NCBI GenBank assembly: GCA_016748015.1
Contig: JAAOMT010000586.1
Span: 1,003,956 to 1,038,955, forward strand
Direction: 5' to 3'
DNA: 35,000 nucleotides
Origin: Geosiphon pyriformis
Taxonomy: Eukaryota > Glomeromycota > Glomeromycetes > Archaeosporales > Geosiphonaceae
The position numbers were made by a program, and so were the translations under genes. The notes under the pieces are model-generated. The model saw only the letters and a program-made list of their open reading frames with translations. It was not told where the DNA came from and ran no database searches. The number at the start of each line of letters is the position of its first letter. Position 1 is the stretch's first letter. Positions 1 through 11,126 of this stretch are shown here, in pieces.

Positions 1-905
1 AAATTTTTATATCAAATTTTTTGAAATTATTGTTAACTGTAAACAAAATAATAAATTAAAAAAAAACAGATTTGCTATTTAATAAATATAAAAAAGCAAG
101 TAAAATTTTTTGGTTAAAAATTAATAGTATAATAAAAACTGATATTAAAGATTTTTTATTAATCTGTAAAATAAAAAATCAAATATTTAATAAATAGTGA
201 CATAATAAAAACTTTATTTATTTAAGATTTTTTGTTAAGTTACAAAATTAGTATTGAAACACAAATGACTTTTTTAACTGTCTAATTTCAAGATTTTTTG
301 CTAATTTAATACTGATTTCACTAGAACATAAGTAATTTTTTTAATTATTTAGTATTAAAAATTTTTTATTAATCTAGGAGAATAAAAAATTTGATATTTA
401 ATATGTATTAAAAATATGCTAGCTAAAAAATATTTCTAATTTTTTGTATTTTTTTTAGAATTTTTAATCTAACTAATAACTTGCTAAGAATTGAAAAATA
501 AAATGTAAATCAAACTAAATAAATAATGAATTTTTAATTAATATTTACAAATTAATGTTGATTAAAAGTAAAATTAGGTCTATTAAACATAAAATCTTTA
601 TTACTAACTTTTTAAAAAAAAAAAGACTAAAATAGTAAAGTTAAAATCTTTTTAGCAAAAAATTATTAAAATTAATAAAACAAATTATTTTTTATTACAA
701 TATTTTAGAACAATGAGTTCAATAAAAGTTACAAAAAAGCATTGTGAAAAAACTAAATATACTATATTATTATTATGTCTAGTATTAATTAGATTAAAAA
801 AAAAGCATATTTACAAGTAGAAAACAACTTTTTATTAAATAATAATATTATAATAATTGATGATATAAATAAACTGTGCTTTAAAAGTAAAAATTTAACA
901 AATAA
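1..905 (+). repeat. Dispersed AT-rich repeat, copy A (cut by window start)
   Basis: Copy A aligns by eye with 1965-2885 (copy B) along its length, for example the shared block around acaagtagaaaacaa (813-828 and 2778-2793). Its first ~335 bases are almost identical to the reverse complement of 34128-34464, and 336-497 matches the reverse complement of 27044-27223. No open frame survives and I recognise no protein. It is probably part of an old transposable element whose start lies outside the window. The right edge is where A and B stop aligning and is approximate. Confidence 0.75.
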
Positions 906-1489
906 TTTTAATACAACAAATAAAATAAAATTTAGAATGTAAATTAAATTTTAGGAATGTAATTAAACTAGTAACAAAGAAATTATGTAGTAATACTATA
1001 GATTAATTGTTAATAATAATTGAATATAATCAAGCTTTGAAAAAAAATATGGGTTTTTTAATATTATAATGTATAAAATTATTACTCATAATAATGCTTA
1101 AGTATAAGTTCAGCAAAATAATATTTATTATTAATTATTTAAATTATATTATAAAGAGTAATTTTGCATAATTTAAACAAATATATTATTGAGTAATTTA
1201 ACATGAATTTTAATAAAAACAAGACAAAAAAGTTATAAAAAAGAAGTAAACAGCCAGATTTTATAGTATTTGTTATTTATTAGCTATAAATAAATATTAT
1301 ATTTGTAAGTAAAGTCAATTTATCTACAAAAAAACAATATATATAAAAATTGTAATAATTTAATTTGTGTTGGTATTTTTATAAAAAACTGTTATAGATT
1401 TAGGTGTTAATATTAAAATACTTGGTTTTTAATTTGTTAATAAAACAAATTAGATTAATTTTTCTTTTATAATTCTTGTAAATAATTTT
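906..1489. other. AT-rich DNA, nothing recognised
   Basis: Extremely AT-rich sequence between repeat copies A and B. I see no open frame, RNA gene or tandem repeat, and no clear match elsewhere in the window. Confidence 0.5.
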
Positions 1490-2885
1490 TTTTGGCCTTT
1501 TTCTACAGATTATAAAATAAATTTCTATATTATAATTTTGTTTAAAAAACATATACTATAAGTGATATTAGCCAAATATTAGCTTTAATCTTAGTAAAAA
1601 AATTACAAAGATTTATTTGAATTAAAATAATACTAAATTCAATATTTTAATACACAAAAATACTATTAAAGCTTATTAAAAATCATATTGTGTTTATTGT
1701 GCTTTGGTTGTAACAATAAATAATTTTAACTTAATTATAAACCTAATTTTAAAAATACCAAGATTATTATAATAATTGAATTTTATATCTAAATTGTGAA
1801 TTATTTTATTTATAAAATTATGTAATTTATGTAAAATTTTGTTTTACATACATATATTTAAAGTTCATAGAAACAAAATACATAAGTACTTTAAACACAA
1901 ATCTGCAAAATAAAACATTTTTGATTTTCTAAATAAATGCAATATAAACAATTAATCATAAAATAAATTTTTATACTAAATTTCTTAAAATTATCACTGA
2001 TTGTAAACAAGACAATAGACAAAAAAAGTAAATTTGTTGTTTAATAACTATATACAGAAAAGTAAAATCTTTTAAGTAAAAATTAATAATATAATAAGAA
2101 TTGATGTTAAAATTTTTTTATTAATTTGTGAAATAAAAAATTAGATATCTAATAAATAGTAGCTTAATAAAAACTTTAATCATTCAAAAATTTTTGCAAA
2201 GCCACAAAACTAGTATTAAAACACAAATAAATTTTTTAGTTGTCTGATGTTCAAAGTTTTTTATTAATTTAGCACTAGTTTTATTAAAAAATAAGTGATT
2301 TTTTTGGTTATCTGAGATTAAAAACTTTTCACTAATTTGTGAAATAAGAAATCAAATATTTAATATATATTAAAAATATATTAACTAAAAAATATTTCTA
2401 ATTTTTTGTATCTTCTTTTTCAGAATTTTTAATCTAATTAACAGCTTGTTAAGAGTTAAAAAATAAAGTATAAATTAGGCAAAATAAATAATGATTCTTT
2501 AATTAATATTTACAATTCAATATTAATTAAAAGTAAAATTGGATTTATTAAACATAAAATCTTTATTACTAACTTTTTAAAAAAAAACTATAAAGTAATA
2601 AAAATATGAGTTTTTTAGCAAAAAGTTATTAAAATTAATAGAACTAATTATTTTTTATTATAATATTTTAGAACAATAAATTTGATAAAAAAAAAATTCC
2701 AAAAAAATATTGTAAAAAAACTAAGTATACTATATTATTATTATGTTTAGTATTAATTAAATTAAAAAAAAGCACATTTACAAGTAGAAAACAATTTTTT
2801 TTTAATAATAACATTATAATAATTGATAATATAAATAAACTGTACTTTAAAAATAAAGTTTTAGTAAATGATTTTAAGATTAAAA
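1490..2885 (+). repeat. Dispersed AT-rich repeat, copy B
   Basis: The longest copy of the repeat family. Its left part (about 1500-1960) matches 4085-4640 (copy C), for example the shared stretch aataatactaaattcaata. Its right part (1965-2885) matches copy A. Together the copies imply a unit of at least 1.4 kb. B is clearly more diverged from A than copy D is. No coding content is recognised and the edges are approximate. Confidence 0.7.
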
Positions 2886-3310
2886 AACCAATATGTTTTA
2901 ATTATTTTAGTATTATTAAAATAAATCAATAAAGATAGTAAAAACTGGTAGTTTATTTGTTGAATTAAATATATACAAAATACTTTTACTATTATTAATT
3001 TTTCTGTTTATTTTGGATTTTTACTTAAAAAACAATAATTAATATATTTGATTCTTTTTTATTTGATAAATCTATTAAAAAATTACTTTTTTTCTTTTTT
3101 CTACAGTATTACCAGTAGAATTTTAGCTATTAATTAACATGAAATTACTCTTATAATTTCTATTATTAATTAGTATATATTATTATCATGTTAATTATCA
3201 CTTATTATTTAATCAAATTATCAAATATTATCATTCAATTAATAATTCGATTTGTACCATAGAAATTAAGATGATCAAATTACACAATATTCTGAACCAT
3301 TTAATATAGT
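2886..3310. other. AT-rich DNA, nothing recognised
   Basis: AT-rich, with an interval rich in short inverted AT motifs near 3140-3240. No ORF, RNA gene or element is recognised. Confidence 0.4.
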
Positions 3311-3410
3311 CAAAATTCACCGAAATTGATGAAAATTGGCCGAAATAATTAATAGTTTGTAGAAATAATTTGTAGTTCACTGAAATATATTTTTAGTTTG
3401 CTGAAATTAA
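3311..3410 (+). repeat. 20-bp tandem repeat, five units
   Basis: Five consecutive 20-base units keep exact period, each carrying a central (c/g)YGAAAT or TAGAAAT core: caaaattcaccgaaattgat, gaaaattggccgaaataatt, aatagtttgtagaaataatt, tgtagttcactgaaatatat, ttttagtttgctgaaattaa. The units have diverged mostly by transitions but no indel breaks the period. Function unknown; a minisatellite or a subterminal repeat of an unrecognised element are both possible. Confidence 0.75.
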
Positions 3411-4084
3411 AGCAAAAAGAAAAATACAAGTTCAAAGACTAATACTACAACAAATTATATAAAAGAAAAGCTTTTCTCTTCAAAAAAATGTATCTTACCA
3501 TAGTATTTTACTTTAGATATCTTAATTAAAACAAATCACTTTTTACACATCTCAAATAAAAAAAATTAAATATTTAAAAACCAAATCTTTTAAATTATTA
3601 CACTTAAAATTCCTTTAACACAACTAACATTTTGAAATTAATTAACTACTAATTTCAGTAATCTGTTAGTGACTTCAAGTCTGGATAGAAAATGTTTCCT
3701 TTGTTAGAATCCTAATTTTTTATATTTTTTATATTTTTTATATTTTTCTTTTTTTTTCTTATTATAATTATTAGAATAGTCTACAGACAAAATTTCTGTA
3801 GAAAAGTTGACTTTTACAGCAAAATAACTACATATTTTTAGTGAGCTTTCAAACAAGCAATTTCTGGAAAAGAGTTGATGTTTACTACAATGTAACTATA
3901 CAAAGCAACTGGTATGGAATTGGCCATTCCACTTATAAGCCTAGTAGTTCAAATTATAGAAGATAATTTGAAGATAAATTCAGTTATTGGAGGTTTAACT
4001 ACTTTTTTTAGTTGTGAATTCACAATAAACAGATATTAACAATATTTAAGAAAAGAAACCAAAAACCTTTAATAACAATAGATT
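3411..4084. other. Less AT-rich stretch with microsatellite and short direct duplication
   Basis: This stretch holds a T/A microsatellite at about 3716-3765 (repeated ttttttata). A diverged direct duplication of about 42 bp at 3791-3832 and 3859-3901 shares aatttctg...gttga...tttac...taacta. The interval 3640-4060 is visibly less AT-rich than its surroundings, as if it were an eroded coding remnant. One frame reads about 30 codons without a stop at 3870-3970, but I recognise no family. Confidence 0.4.
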
Positions 4085-4760
4085 GTAAAATAGATTTTTA
4101 TATTATAAATTTTGTTTAAAAAATATATATTATAATTAATATTAGTTAAGTATTAGCTTTAGTCTTAATAAAAAAGATTACAAAAATTTATTTAAATTAA
4201 AATAATACTAAATTCAATATTTTTATACACAAAAATATTATTAAAACTTAATAAAAATTATATTGTGTCTATTATGTTTTGGTTATAACAATGAGTGTTT
4301 TTAATTTATTTATAAATCTAATTTTAAAAATACTGAGTTTACTATAATAATTGAATTTCATATTTTAATTGTAAATTATTTTATTTATTAAATTTCATAA
4401 TTTTGGTTCTACTGCTTATTTTTGCATAATTACAATTTTTTATATAAGCACCAATCTCCAAATTTTATGTAAAGTTTTGCTTTATACACACATATTTAAA
4501 GTCCATAGAAACAATATATTTTTAGTTAATGTTGAAAAACAAAATACATAAGTATTTTAAATACAAGTTTGTAAAATAAAACATTTTGAACTTTCTAAAT
4601 AAATACAATATAAAACAATATGATCTTAAAATAAATTATTATATTAAATCTTTTGAAATTATCATTAACTATAAAAAAGACAATAGACAAAAAAAAACAA
4701 ATTTACTATTTAATAACTATAAAAAAGCAAGTAAAATTTTTTAGTTAAAAATTAATGATA
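4085..4760 (+). repeat. Dispersed AT-rich repeat, copy C (truncated)
   Basis: Copy C matches copy B from about 1512 and then the start of copies A and B, up to aaaattaatgat near 4758. It carries about 50 extra bases around 4400-4450 relative to B. The match stops just before the Ty3 element at 4804 and I could not find its continuation after 12472, so either the copy ended here or flanking sequence was lost. Confidence 0.7.
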
Positions 4761-4803
4761 TTGTTATCCAATAAAAATTAACAAAAATCAAAAATAATAA
4801 TAT

Positions 4804-5430
4804 TGTTATGGTTAAAACTCATAGTTTTTATTAGTTATCACATGTATTAGCCACTAATGTCATATAATTAACCACCCTATTTTTAAATAATAATTATTAA
4901 CCACTTTCAATAGATATATAAGTAATGAGTCTCTTAGCTGTAGAAAAATATCAATGTAAGGAATCAAGACAATCAAAGAAATAAAATAACAAACTTCTAT
5001 CTCAAACATTTTCTTATTGCTAATTTCTCTTTCCTTACCTTCAAGTATCTAAACATTTTTTGGATAAAAGATTACTTGTTGGCACTTTTCTGAAACGTGT
5101 AATTGCAGTATTTAAAGATTATTTGAATAAACATGACTGAAAAGCATAAGTTAATACCTGATATTGAATTCTAAGAATGCTGATATAAGACATAAAATTA
5201 TACCAGCAGTTATCAATTGTTGACAGTACAGACTATCCTTCTATTTTCAAATTCCCTTGTTACCTTTTGAAAAAAATAACAACTGAGATATTTTATGAGA
5301 CTGATCTCGCACATTGAATCCATACTTATTCAATTTGCTCATTGAAGTTGAATTTCCTTAGATTATTTTTATTACCCTACAATCCTGTTTTCCCTTGCTA
5401 TCCATTAGTTTGTTACTCCAACCCATAACA
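4804..5430 (+). repeat. 5' LTR of the Ty3 element (627 bp)
   Basis: Matches 11753-12472 over its full length, from TGTTATGG to CCATAACA. It contains a TATA-like TATATAAG at 4915-4922 and AATAAA at 5126-5131, consistent with promoter and polyadenylation roles. Sampled differences from the 3' LTR are A/G and C/T transitions. Two indels are visible: the 3' LTR has eight extra 12-bp units, and lacks cca of the 5' LTR's attataccagcag. That accounts for the 93-bp length difference (96 minus 3). Confidence 0.93.
4915..4922 (+). promoter_or_regulatory. TATA box in 5' LTR
   Basis: TATATAAG, preserved at 11960-11967 in the 3' LTR and set in a conserved block (tcaatagatatataagt). Position inside the LTR fits a U3 promoter starting the genomic RNA. 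In DNA this AT-rich the motif alone is weak; identity in both LTRs at sites that otherwise vary gives some support. Confidence 0.5.
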
Positions 5431-5436
5431 TAAAAG

Positions 5437-5453
5437 TGGTGCTCCCTGTAAGG
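5437..5453 (+). promoter_or_regulatory. Primer binding site (tRNA 3' end complement)
   Basis: Six bases after the 5' LTR comes TGGTGCTCCCTGTAAGG. A leading TGG complements the CCA tail of tRNAs, and the following GC-richer bases would pair with an acceptor stem ending GGGAGCACCA. I cannot name the tRNA from sequence alone. The whole leader to the gag ATG is only 52 bases. Confidence 0.6.
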
Positions 5454-5482
5454 TTGTCAAAATCCACTTTGTTTTCTATTGT

Positions 5483-7036
5483 ATGAGTGATTATTCATAC
5501 CTGTCACAACAATCAGAAGAACACTTTAAAGCACACAACAAAAACGATCTAGACTTTATTGAACTCAATCTTTTGCTCTCCTGCTTGATTTGCTTTCCCA
5601 TTGAAAAACAATTCAGTAGACAATTCCAAGACTTTTGGAACTGGTTCTTGAATGAGCATTCAGCTGAAACCTACACAGCTTATACAATCTATTACTTTAA
5701 CCAAGCTTATTTTGAAGACGACTTTGAAAGAAGAAACAACAGTATCAATCAGCTTTTATATTCTGCAACCTTTGAACAACAGCCCTTTGATTTTGAATAT
5801 CTGAATCATCAAATCCACATTTAGATTGCTGCTTATCAATCAACAGAAACTCCTCTTGAAACAGAAGAAGAAAGCTATTAAACTGCTCCTGTTTTTGATT
5901 TCTTTTCAAGTGAATCAGAACACTCCACACAAACAGTTACACCTGAACCAATGGCTTAAGATTCTCTGCAACAAAACATTTTGATTGCCCTCCAAGATAT
6001 ACAGACTGCTTTAGGGTGAAGAAACAACACCCCATTACCATTATTCAGAGGTGATGCCCAAGATCCAATTGAATGGTTAGATAACTTTGAGAGAGCTGCT
6101 ACAGCCAATCAATATGATGATGAGTACAAGTTTCAAATTGTTTGTAGCGACCTCCAAGGCTCCCCTGTTACATGGTTTTTACAGAAAACTGATGCTAATG
6201 CCCATCAAAAAATCATTAGATAGATGCCAGCAAATGCTGGAGAAAACAACACCTCTTTTACAACCCAGTTTGAAAACAAGTTCAGAACTCCAATCTTGAT
6301 ATCCAAGTGGCACATGGAATTAGAAAAAAGAACCCAAGGCCCAAGAAAAGTGGTAACTGAATATGCCAAAGCAATCAGAAAATTGATCAAGCATGTAGAT
6401 TCTGGAAAAAACTAGACAGAAGAGCAAAAAATTCATTCCTTTACAAAAGAACAGAGAACTGATTTATCTTATGCTCTTTAGCCTCTTTTGGCTCTGAAAG
6501 ATAATCCTACAATGAACATGGCTATTGAACTTGCCCAACGAATTGAAGACAATCAAAGAATGCATTTGGGGTCTACACTTCCAGTTTTTGCTTCTGTTCC
6601 TGTCATGGCTTCTGCTTCTCAAATGGCTGTTACTTTTTTTGCTGCCCAAACTCAAGACCCAAATGAACAGTTGATAGATAGACTTACAGCAAATCTTGCT
6701 TGGCTATTAGAACCATTAGCCCAAGCAGTCAGAGATAACCAGCAACCCTAAAGACCCAGATTTGAACCATGCTTCAATCAACTTCAACAATCACCTTATT
6801 AAAGACAACAAAATCATGGCCCATCTGTGTGCTATCACTGTAAATTAACTGGACATTTTTCAAGAGATTGCAACAATCTTCCCTTACCCCCTCCAGCTCC
6901 CAGAAACAATAATAACCAAAACAACAGAACCATTAACAATAATGCCCCCAATTAAAGACCTAATTATGCCAATATCAATTTCTTTGGAGAGGATTTCCTA
7001 GTTAAAGCCACTGTTTATTAGTTTTTAAACTGGTAG
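5483..7036 (+). pseudogene. gag: Ty3 gag (capsid-nucleocapsid) with in-frame stops
   Basis: One reading frame runs from ATG 5483 to TAG 7034-7036, about 517 codons, with no frameshift but around eleven in-frame stops (TAG 5822, TGA near 6017, TAG 6221, TAG 6413, TAA 6749, TAG 7019 and others), mostly at CAA/CAG or CGA positions. The capsid core is recognisable at about 6042-6095 (FRGDAQDPIEWLDNF), as in the Retrotrans_gag family. A zinc knuckle CYHCKLTGHFSRDC (C-X2-C-X4-H-X4-C) at 6830-6871 would bind RNA, followed by a Pro/Asn-rich tail. Gag would form the virus-like particle. The start is the first ATG after the leader. The natural terminator is probably 7034, because it sits directly behind the frameshift site. 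Confidence 0.88.
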
Positions 7037-7061
7037 GCACATCTCCAAAGGGTGAGAGTGC
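7024..7061 (+). promoter_or_regulatory. -1 ribosomal frameshift signal at gag-pol junction
   Basis: The gag frame reads TTT TTA AAC TGG TAG. Bases 7024-7030 are T TTA AAC, the canonical XXXYYYZ heptamer UUUAAAC in correct phase, and slipping back one base moves exactly into the pol frame (CTG GTA GGC from 7030). After a 6-base spacer containing the gag stop, GCAC (7037-7040) and TCTC (7042-7045) can pair with GAGAGTGC (7054-7061), with one bulged A and an 8-base loop. Site, phase, spacer and structure all fit a classic -1 signal. Stem stability was not computed. Confidence 0.75.
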
Positions 7062-10000
7062 AAGCCAACCAGAAGAAAACCTCTTTTATGCCTTTAACTT
7101 AACTGATGATAATCATGACATGGATGAACTAGCAATTAACACCACAAAATCAACAAGGAAGAAAAAGAAAGCCAAGGTTAATTTCGTTTTGGATCCAAAC
7201 AAATCATTCACATCAACTGCTGATAATAATAAGCCACCAAAGGCTAAAATTTTTAAGAATTCTTCAAAGCTAGAACTCCCAGAAATAGTACAAAAATCTG
7301 AATCTTATTCTGTTGTCAAAGATCTCATGGAAACCCCAGCACACATTATCTTTGGCCAGTTAATAATCCATCTACAGTTCAGAAAAAATCTCCACAAATC
7401 TCTAATCCCCAAGAAAAAAACACCAAAGACCAATAAACACTCTTGCCAAGCTAGACTTGTTGACAACAGCAATGTCACTTTTCTAATTTGCAAAACACAA
7501 ATGACTGGTTACTTTATTGACTTGATCCTAAACAGTAGATCATCTGTTAGTGTAATTGCCAAACACTTCCTTGAAGCAATTGGCAGAAAAATTGATGAGC
7601 CTTCTACCCAACCAATGACCAATGTACATGGTAACAAGAAGAAAGATCTGGGCATTGCCAAAGCTATTCCTGTTCACATCAATAATATCAGTATTGAAAC
7701 TGACATGGAAGTTTTTGAAGCTAAAGAATACACCATTATTGTTGGCAATGAGTGGCTCAAGAAAGCAAAAGCCTTACTCAACTATAAACTTTATGAGCTA
7801 ACTATAAGATGTAATGAAAAACCTATTGTGGTTAAATGTTGCCATTGGACAACTCCTCCAGCAACCAAACAAAATCAAGAAGATAAGCAATCAGAGGAAT
7901 CAGATGATGAAGAGAGTGATAAAGAAAATGAACAAGAAAAACAAAAAGAAACTGCTGAACTCACCTACACTACCTTCACCAGCAATGGCAAGCCACTAGA
8001 CAATGTTAAAGCTGATAGAAAGAGAATCATTGTAAATAGCAAGCTAATCTACTAGTCCTACTATGATATTCTAAAAAGAACCTTTGACCAAAAGCCTGGC
8101 AAGAAAGCCAAATACAGTTATTGGTGGCATGGCCCTTGTGCCCGGTGCTGGTGCAATAAATCTTTGTATTCTCCAAGTAATGAATGTAAATCATGCCTAA
8201 TCTATTACAAAGATTGGGAACCAATTAGCCTAATACCAAGAGATGAATTAAAAGAAGTACAGAAGTCCTTTGAAAATAAACCACCTGAGATTTAATTATT
8301 AGTAATAAAACAAAGAGAACCCTCCCCAAAAGAAAAAAAGATAGACATTGAAAATCTGTTGGCAAGAAACAGCCCAGTTATCTCAAAAGAAAATAATACT
8401 CCAGGATGAACCCATGTAATACAACACACCATCATCACCAGAAAAACTTGTCCCATTTATTTGAAGTCTTACCAATTCAATCGCCGAAATAATGAATTCA
8501 TCAAGAAAGAAATAAACCAGATAAAAGAACTTGGATTTATACAAGAAACCAAGAGTGAATGAGCTTTCCCAGTTGTAGTGGTATTCAAGAAAGATGGAAC
8601 CCTATGCTTCTGTGTTGACTACTGCCAATTAAATGCCATTACTAAAAGAAACATGTATCTATTTCCCAAGATTGATGCAATGCTGGACCAATTCAAAAAT
8701 GCTGTTTTCTTTTCAACCATTGATTTAACTGCTGGATTCTGGCAAGTAGAGATGAATCCAGAAAGCCAGAAGAAAACCACCTTCATTACCAAGTATGGCA
8801 CCTATGAATTCACAGTCATGCCTTTTGGTCTCACCAATGCTCCTTCTATCTTTCAATGCTTAATAGATAAAGTATTTGAATCAGTGAAAGAAAACTTTGT
8901 TCTGGTCTATTTAGATGATATAATAGTGTACTTAAAAACCTGAGATGAACACCTTGAATATTTGCAAAAGGTTTTTGATCTTCTTAAAAATACAGGTCTC
9001 AAGATCAACCCAATCAAATCTTTCTTTGGAAGACAATCCACCCAATTCTTTGGCCATTTTATTACAAAAAATAGAATCTTCTCTGATCCAGCCAAAGTAA
9101 AAAAAGTTTAGAACATAAGACAACCAATGAATGTTTATGAGTTACGTTTTTTCCTTGGTTTGGCTTCTTATTATCACAAATTTGTTAAGTATTTCTCCAA
9201 AATTGTCTCTCCACTCAATTAGCTATTCAAAAAAAATGTTAACTACTATTGGAGCACATATCAGCAGAAAGCATTTGAAACTTTCAAAGAAAAATTGGTT
9301 ATAGAACCTATTCTCAAGCAATCTGATCTGGATCAACCTTTCATCCTTCACACTGATGCATTTGGCTATGGACTTGGTGCTGTTCTCTTACAAAAAAATG
9401 AAGATGGCAGGAAACATGCAATAGCTTATGCCAGTAAAACTCTTACATCAGCAGAAAAGAACTATTCAGTTACTGAGCAGGAATACTTAGCAGTAGTTTG
9501 GGCTACCAGCTACTAGGATAAGTATCTCCTTGGTGTGAAGTTTTTGGTGGTAACAGATCACCAAGCTTTGGTTTGGCTGCGCAACAAAAAAAGGCTAAAA
9601 CATAAACAGATAGCCCACTGGATATTCCACTTGGATGAATTTGACTATGATATTCAACACCATAAAAGAGCTAATCATCAAAATGCTAATGCTCTCTTCA
9701 GACTTACCACCAAATGACAGTACAACTTCTCAAACCAAACCAACCTAATTATTAATAATTCTCTTACAACCAAAAACGATAATAGATTTGGACAACTACT
9801 CTGCCTTAATGATAAAGGACAATACTCACTGGAATATACTTGACAGCAAAAAGAACATTTGCACAAACAATCAAATTTTTATTTGATCTGCCAGAACCAA
9901 TTATACAAAAGAAATAGAAAAGATCTTGACTGCCCCCAAAGAGTTATAAGATTTAAAGAAAAAGAAATTGTGATCTATAACATGTACACTGATCCATTAG

Positions 10001-11025
10001 CTAGACACTTTGGAAAAACAAAAACAATTCAGAAAACTCTAGCTCACTATTATTGGCCTACCTTAGAAAAAGACATAGCTGAGTACATCAAAACCTGTGA
10101 TACCTGCCAAAAAAGAAAAAAACCCAATCGCAAAGAAGACATCCATCTAATTTCTGTTGGCCAACTCTTTGACAGAATTGGTATAGATGTTGTTGGACCA
10201 TTAACAGTAACTCTTGATGGCAACAGATACATTATTACAGCTACTAACTATCTTACAAAGTGGGTAGAAGCAAGAGTGACTCCAGATCAAACAGCAGTTT
10301 CTATTGCTAATTTTATTTATGAAAATATCATTTGTCACTATGGCTGCCTCAAAGAACTTTTATCTGATAGAGGAAGAGCTTTTTTCAGTACACTGGTTGA
10401 AGAACTTTGTAGAAAAATAGGAATACGTCACAAACTTTTCTCCTTTTATCACCCCCAAACAAATGGCCTAGTAGAACATTTCAATAGAACACTGTGTGAA
10501 ACTCTAACCAAAACCAGTGAAAAAACAAACTTATGGGACAAAGTACTGTTTTCAGCTTTGTTTACTTATAGAACTGTAAATCATAACATAACAAGTTATG
10601 AACCTTTTTACCTGCTCTATGGACAAATGGCAACACTATCAATAGAAACTGATATTAAGACAATACCCTTTGAAGAAATCACAATAGGGAATTACAAAGA
10701 CATTTTGCAAAGAAGACTTAGTACCATTCTTGACTCATTGGTAGAGGCACAGATAATTGCCTTTAAAAAGATAAAACAGTTCTAAGAGAAGCTTAAGAAA
10801 AAGAAAACCTATAAAACACTTTTTTTAAGCATTGGTGATTTGGTTTTGGAATACCATTCAGACAAAGACAATGTCTATGGTAATAAATTCTCTAGCTGAT
10901 GGAAAGAACCCTTTATAGTTAACAAAGTTCTGAACAATGGTTCTTATATTCTTTAAGATCAATCCAGAACAATCTTTAATGATTGTCCTGTTTATGGCAT
11001 GCGACTCAAGAAATATTATAAATGA
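7030..11025 (+). pseudogene. pol: Ty3 pol (PR, Cys-rich module, RT, RNase H, integrase) with in-frame stops
   Basis: A single frame, one base back from gag, to TGA 11023-11025, with about a dozen in-frame stops (8053, 8941, 9109, 9514, 9715, 10783 among them), mostly at Trp, Gln or Arg positions. The protease near 7530 reads LILNSRSSVSVI; the expected catalytic DSG is NSR, so it is dead. A C-X2-C-X-C-X10-C-X2-C module lies at 8137-8196. RT spans about 8530-9250 with TIDLTAGFWQVEM, VMPFGLTNAPSIFQ and an intact YLDD near 8911. RNase H (9340-9715) has LHTDAFGYGLGAVLLQ and VTDHQALVWL; its final Asp is Asn. Integrase (9950-10700) has lost one His of HHCC (Tyr) but keeps TCDTCQ and the Asp, Asp and Glu of the catalytic triad (GIDVVGP, SDRGRAF, NGLVEHFN). 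The C-terminal limit is uncertain because 11023 TGA may itself be a mutated Arg codon. Confidence 0.92.
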
Positions 11026-11126
11026 TCTAATTGGTTACCTGTTGTGGTAATACCAACCCAAATGATCAGCAAAAATCAGATATAAATAAATGCACCACTT
11101 CCAAAACAGAGGTATCTTCAATCAAC

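Noticed and set aside
3311-3410. CRISPR-like array
   Set aside because: Units are contiguous without spacers, and the context is eukaryotic retrotransposon DNA.
1-4760. Mitochondrial or other organellar DNA because of extreme AT content
   Set aside because: No organellar gene is recognisable. The same repeats flank nuclear-type retrotransposons, and AT richness is explained by repeat decay.
5822-10956. TAA/TAG at Gln positions throughout gag and pol, suggesting a reassigned genetic code
   Set aside because: Stops also occur as TGA at Arg and Trp positions and TAG at Trp positions, and equivalent sites vary between the two LINE copies. C-to-T mutation on both strands explains all of them.
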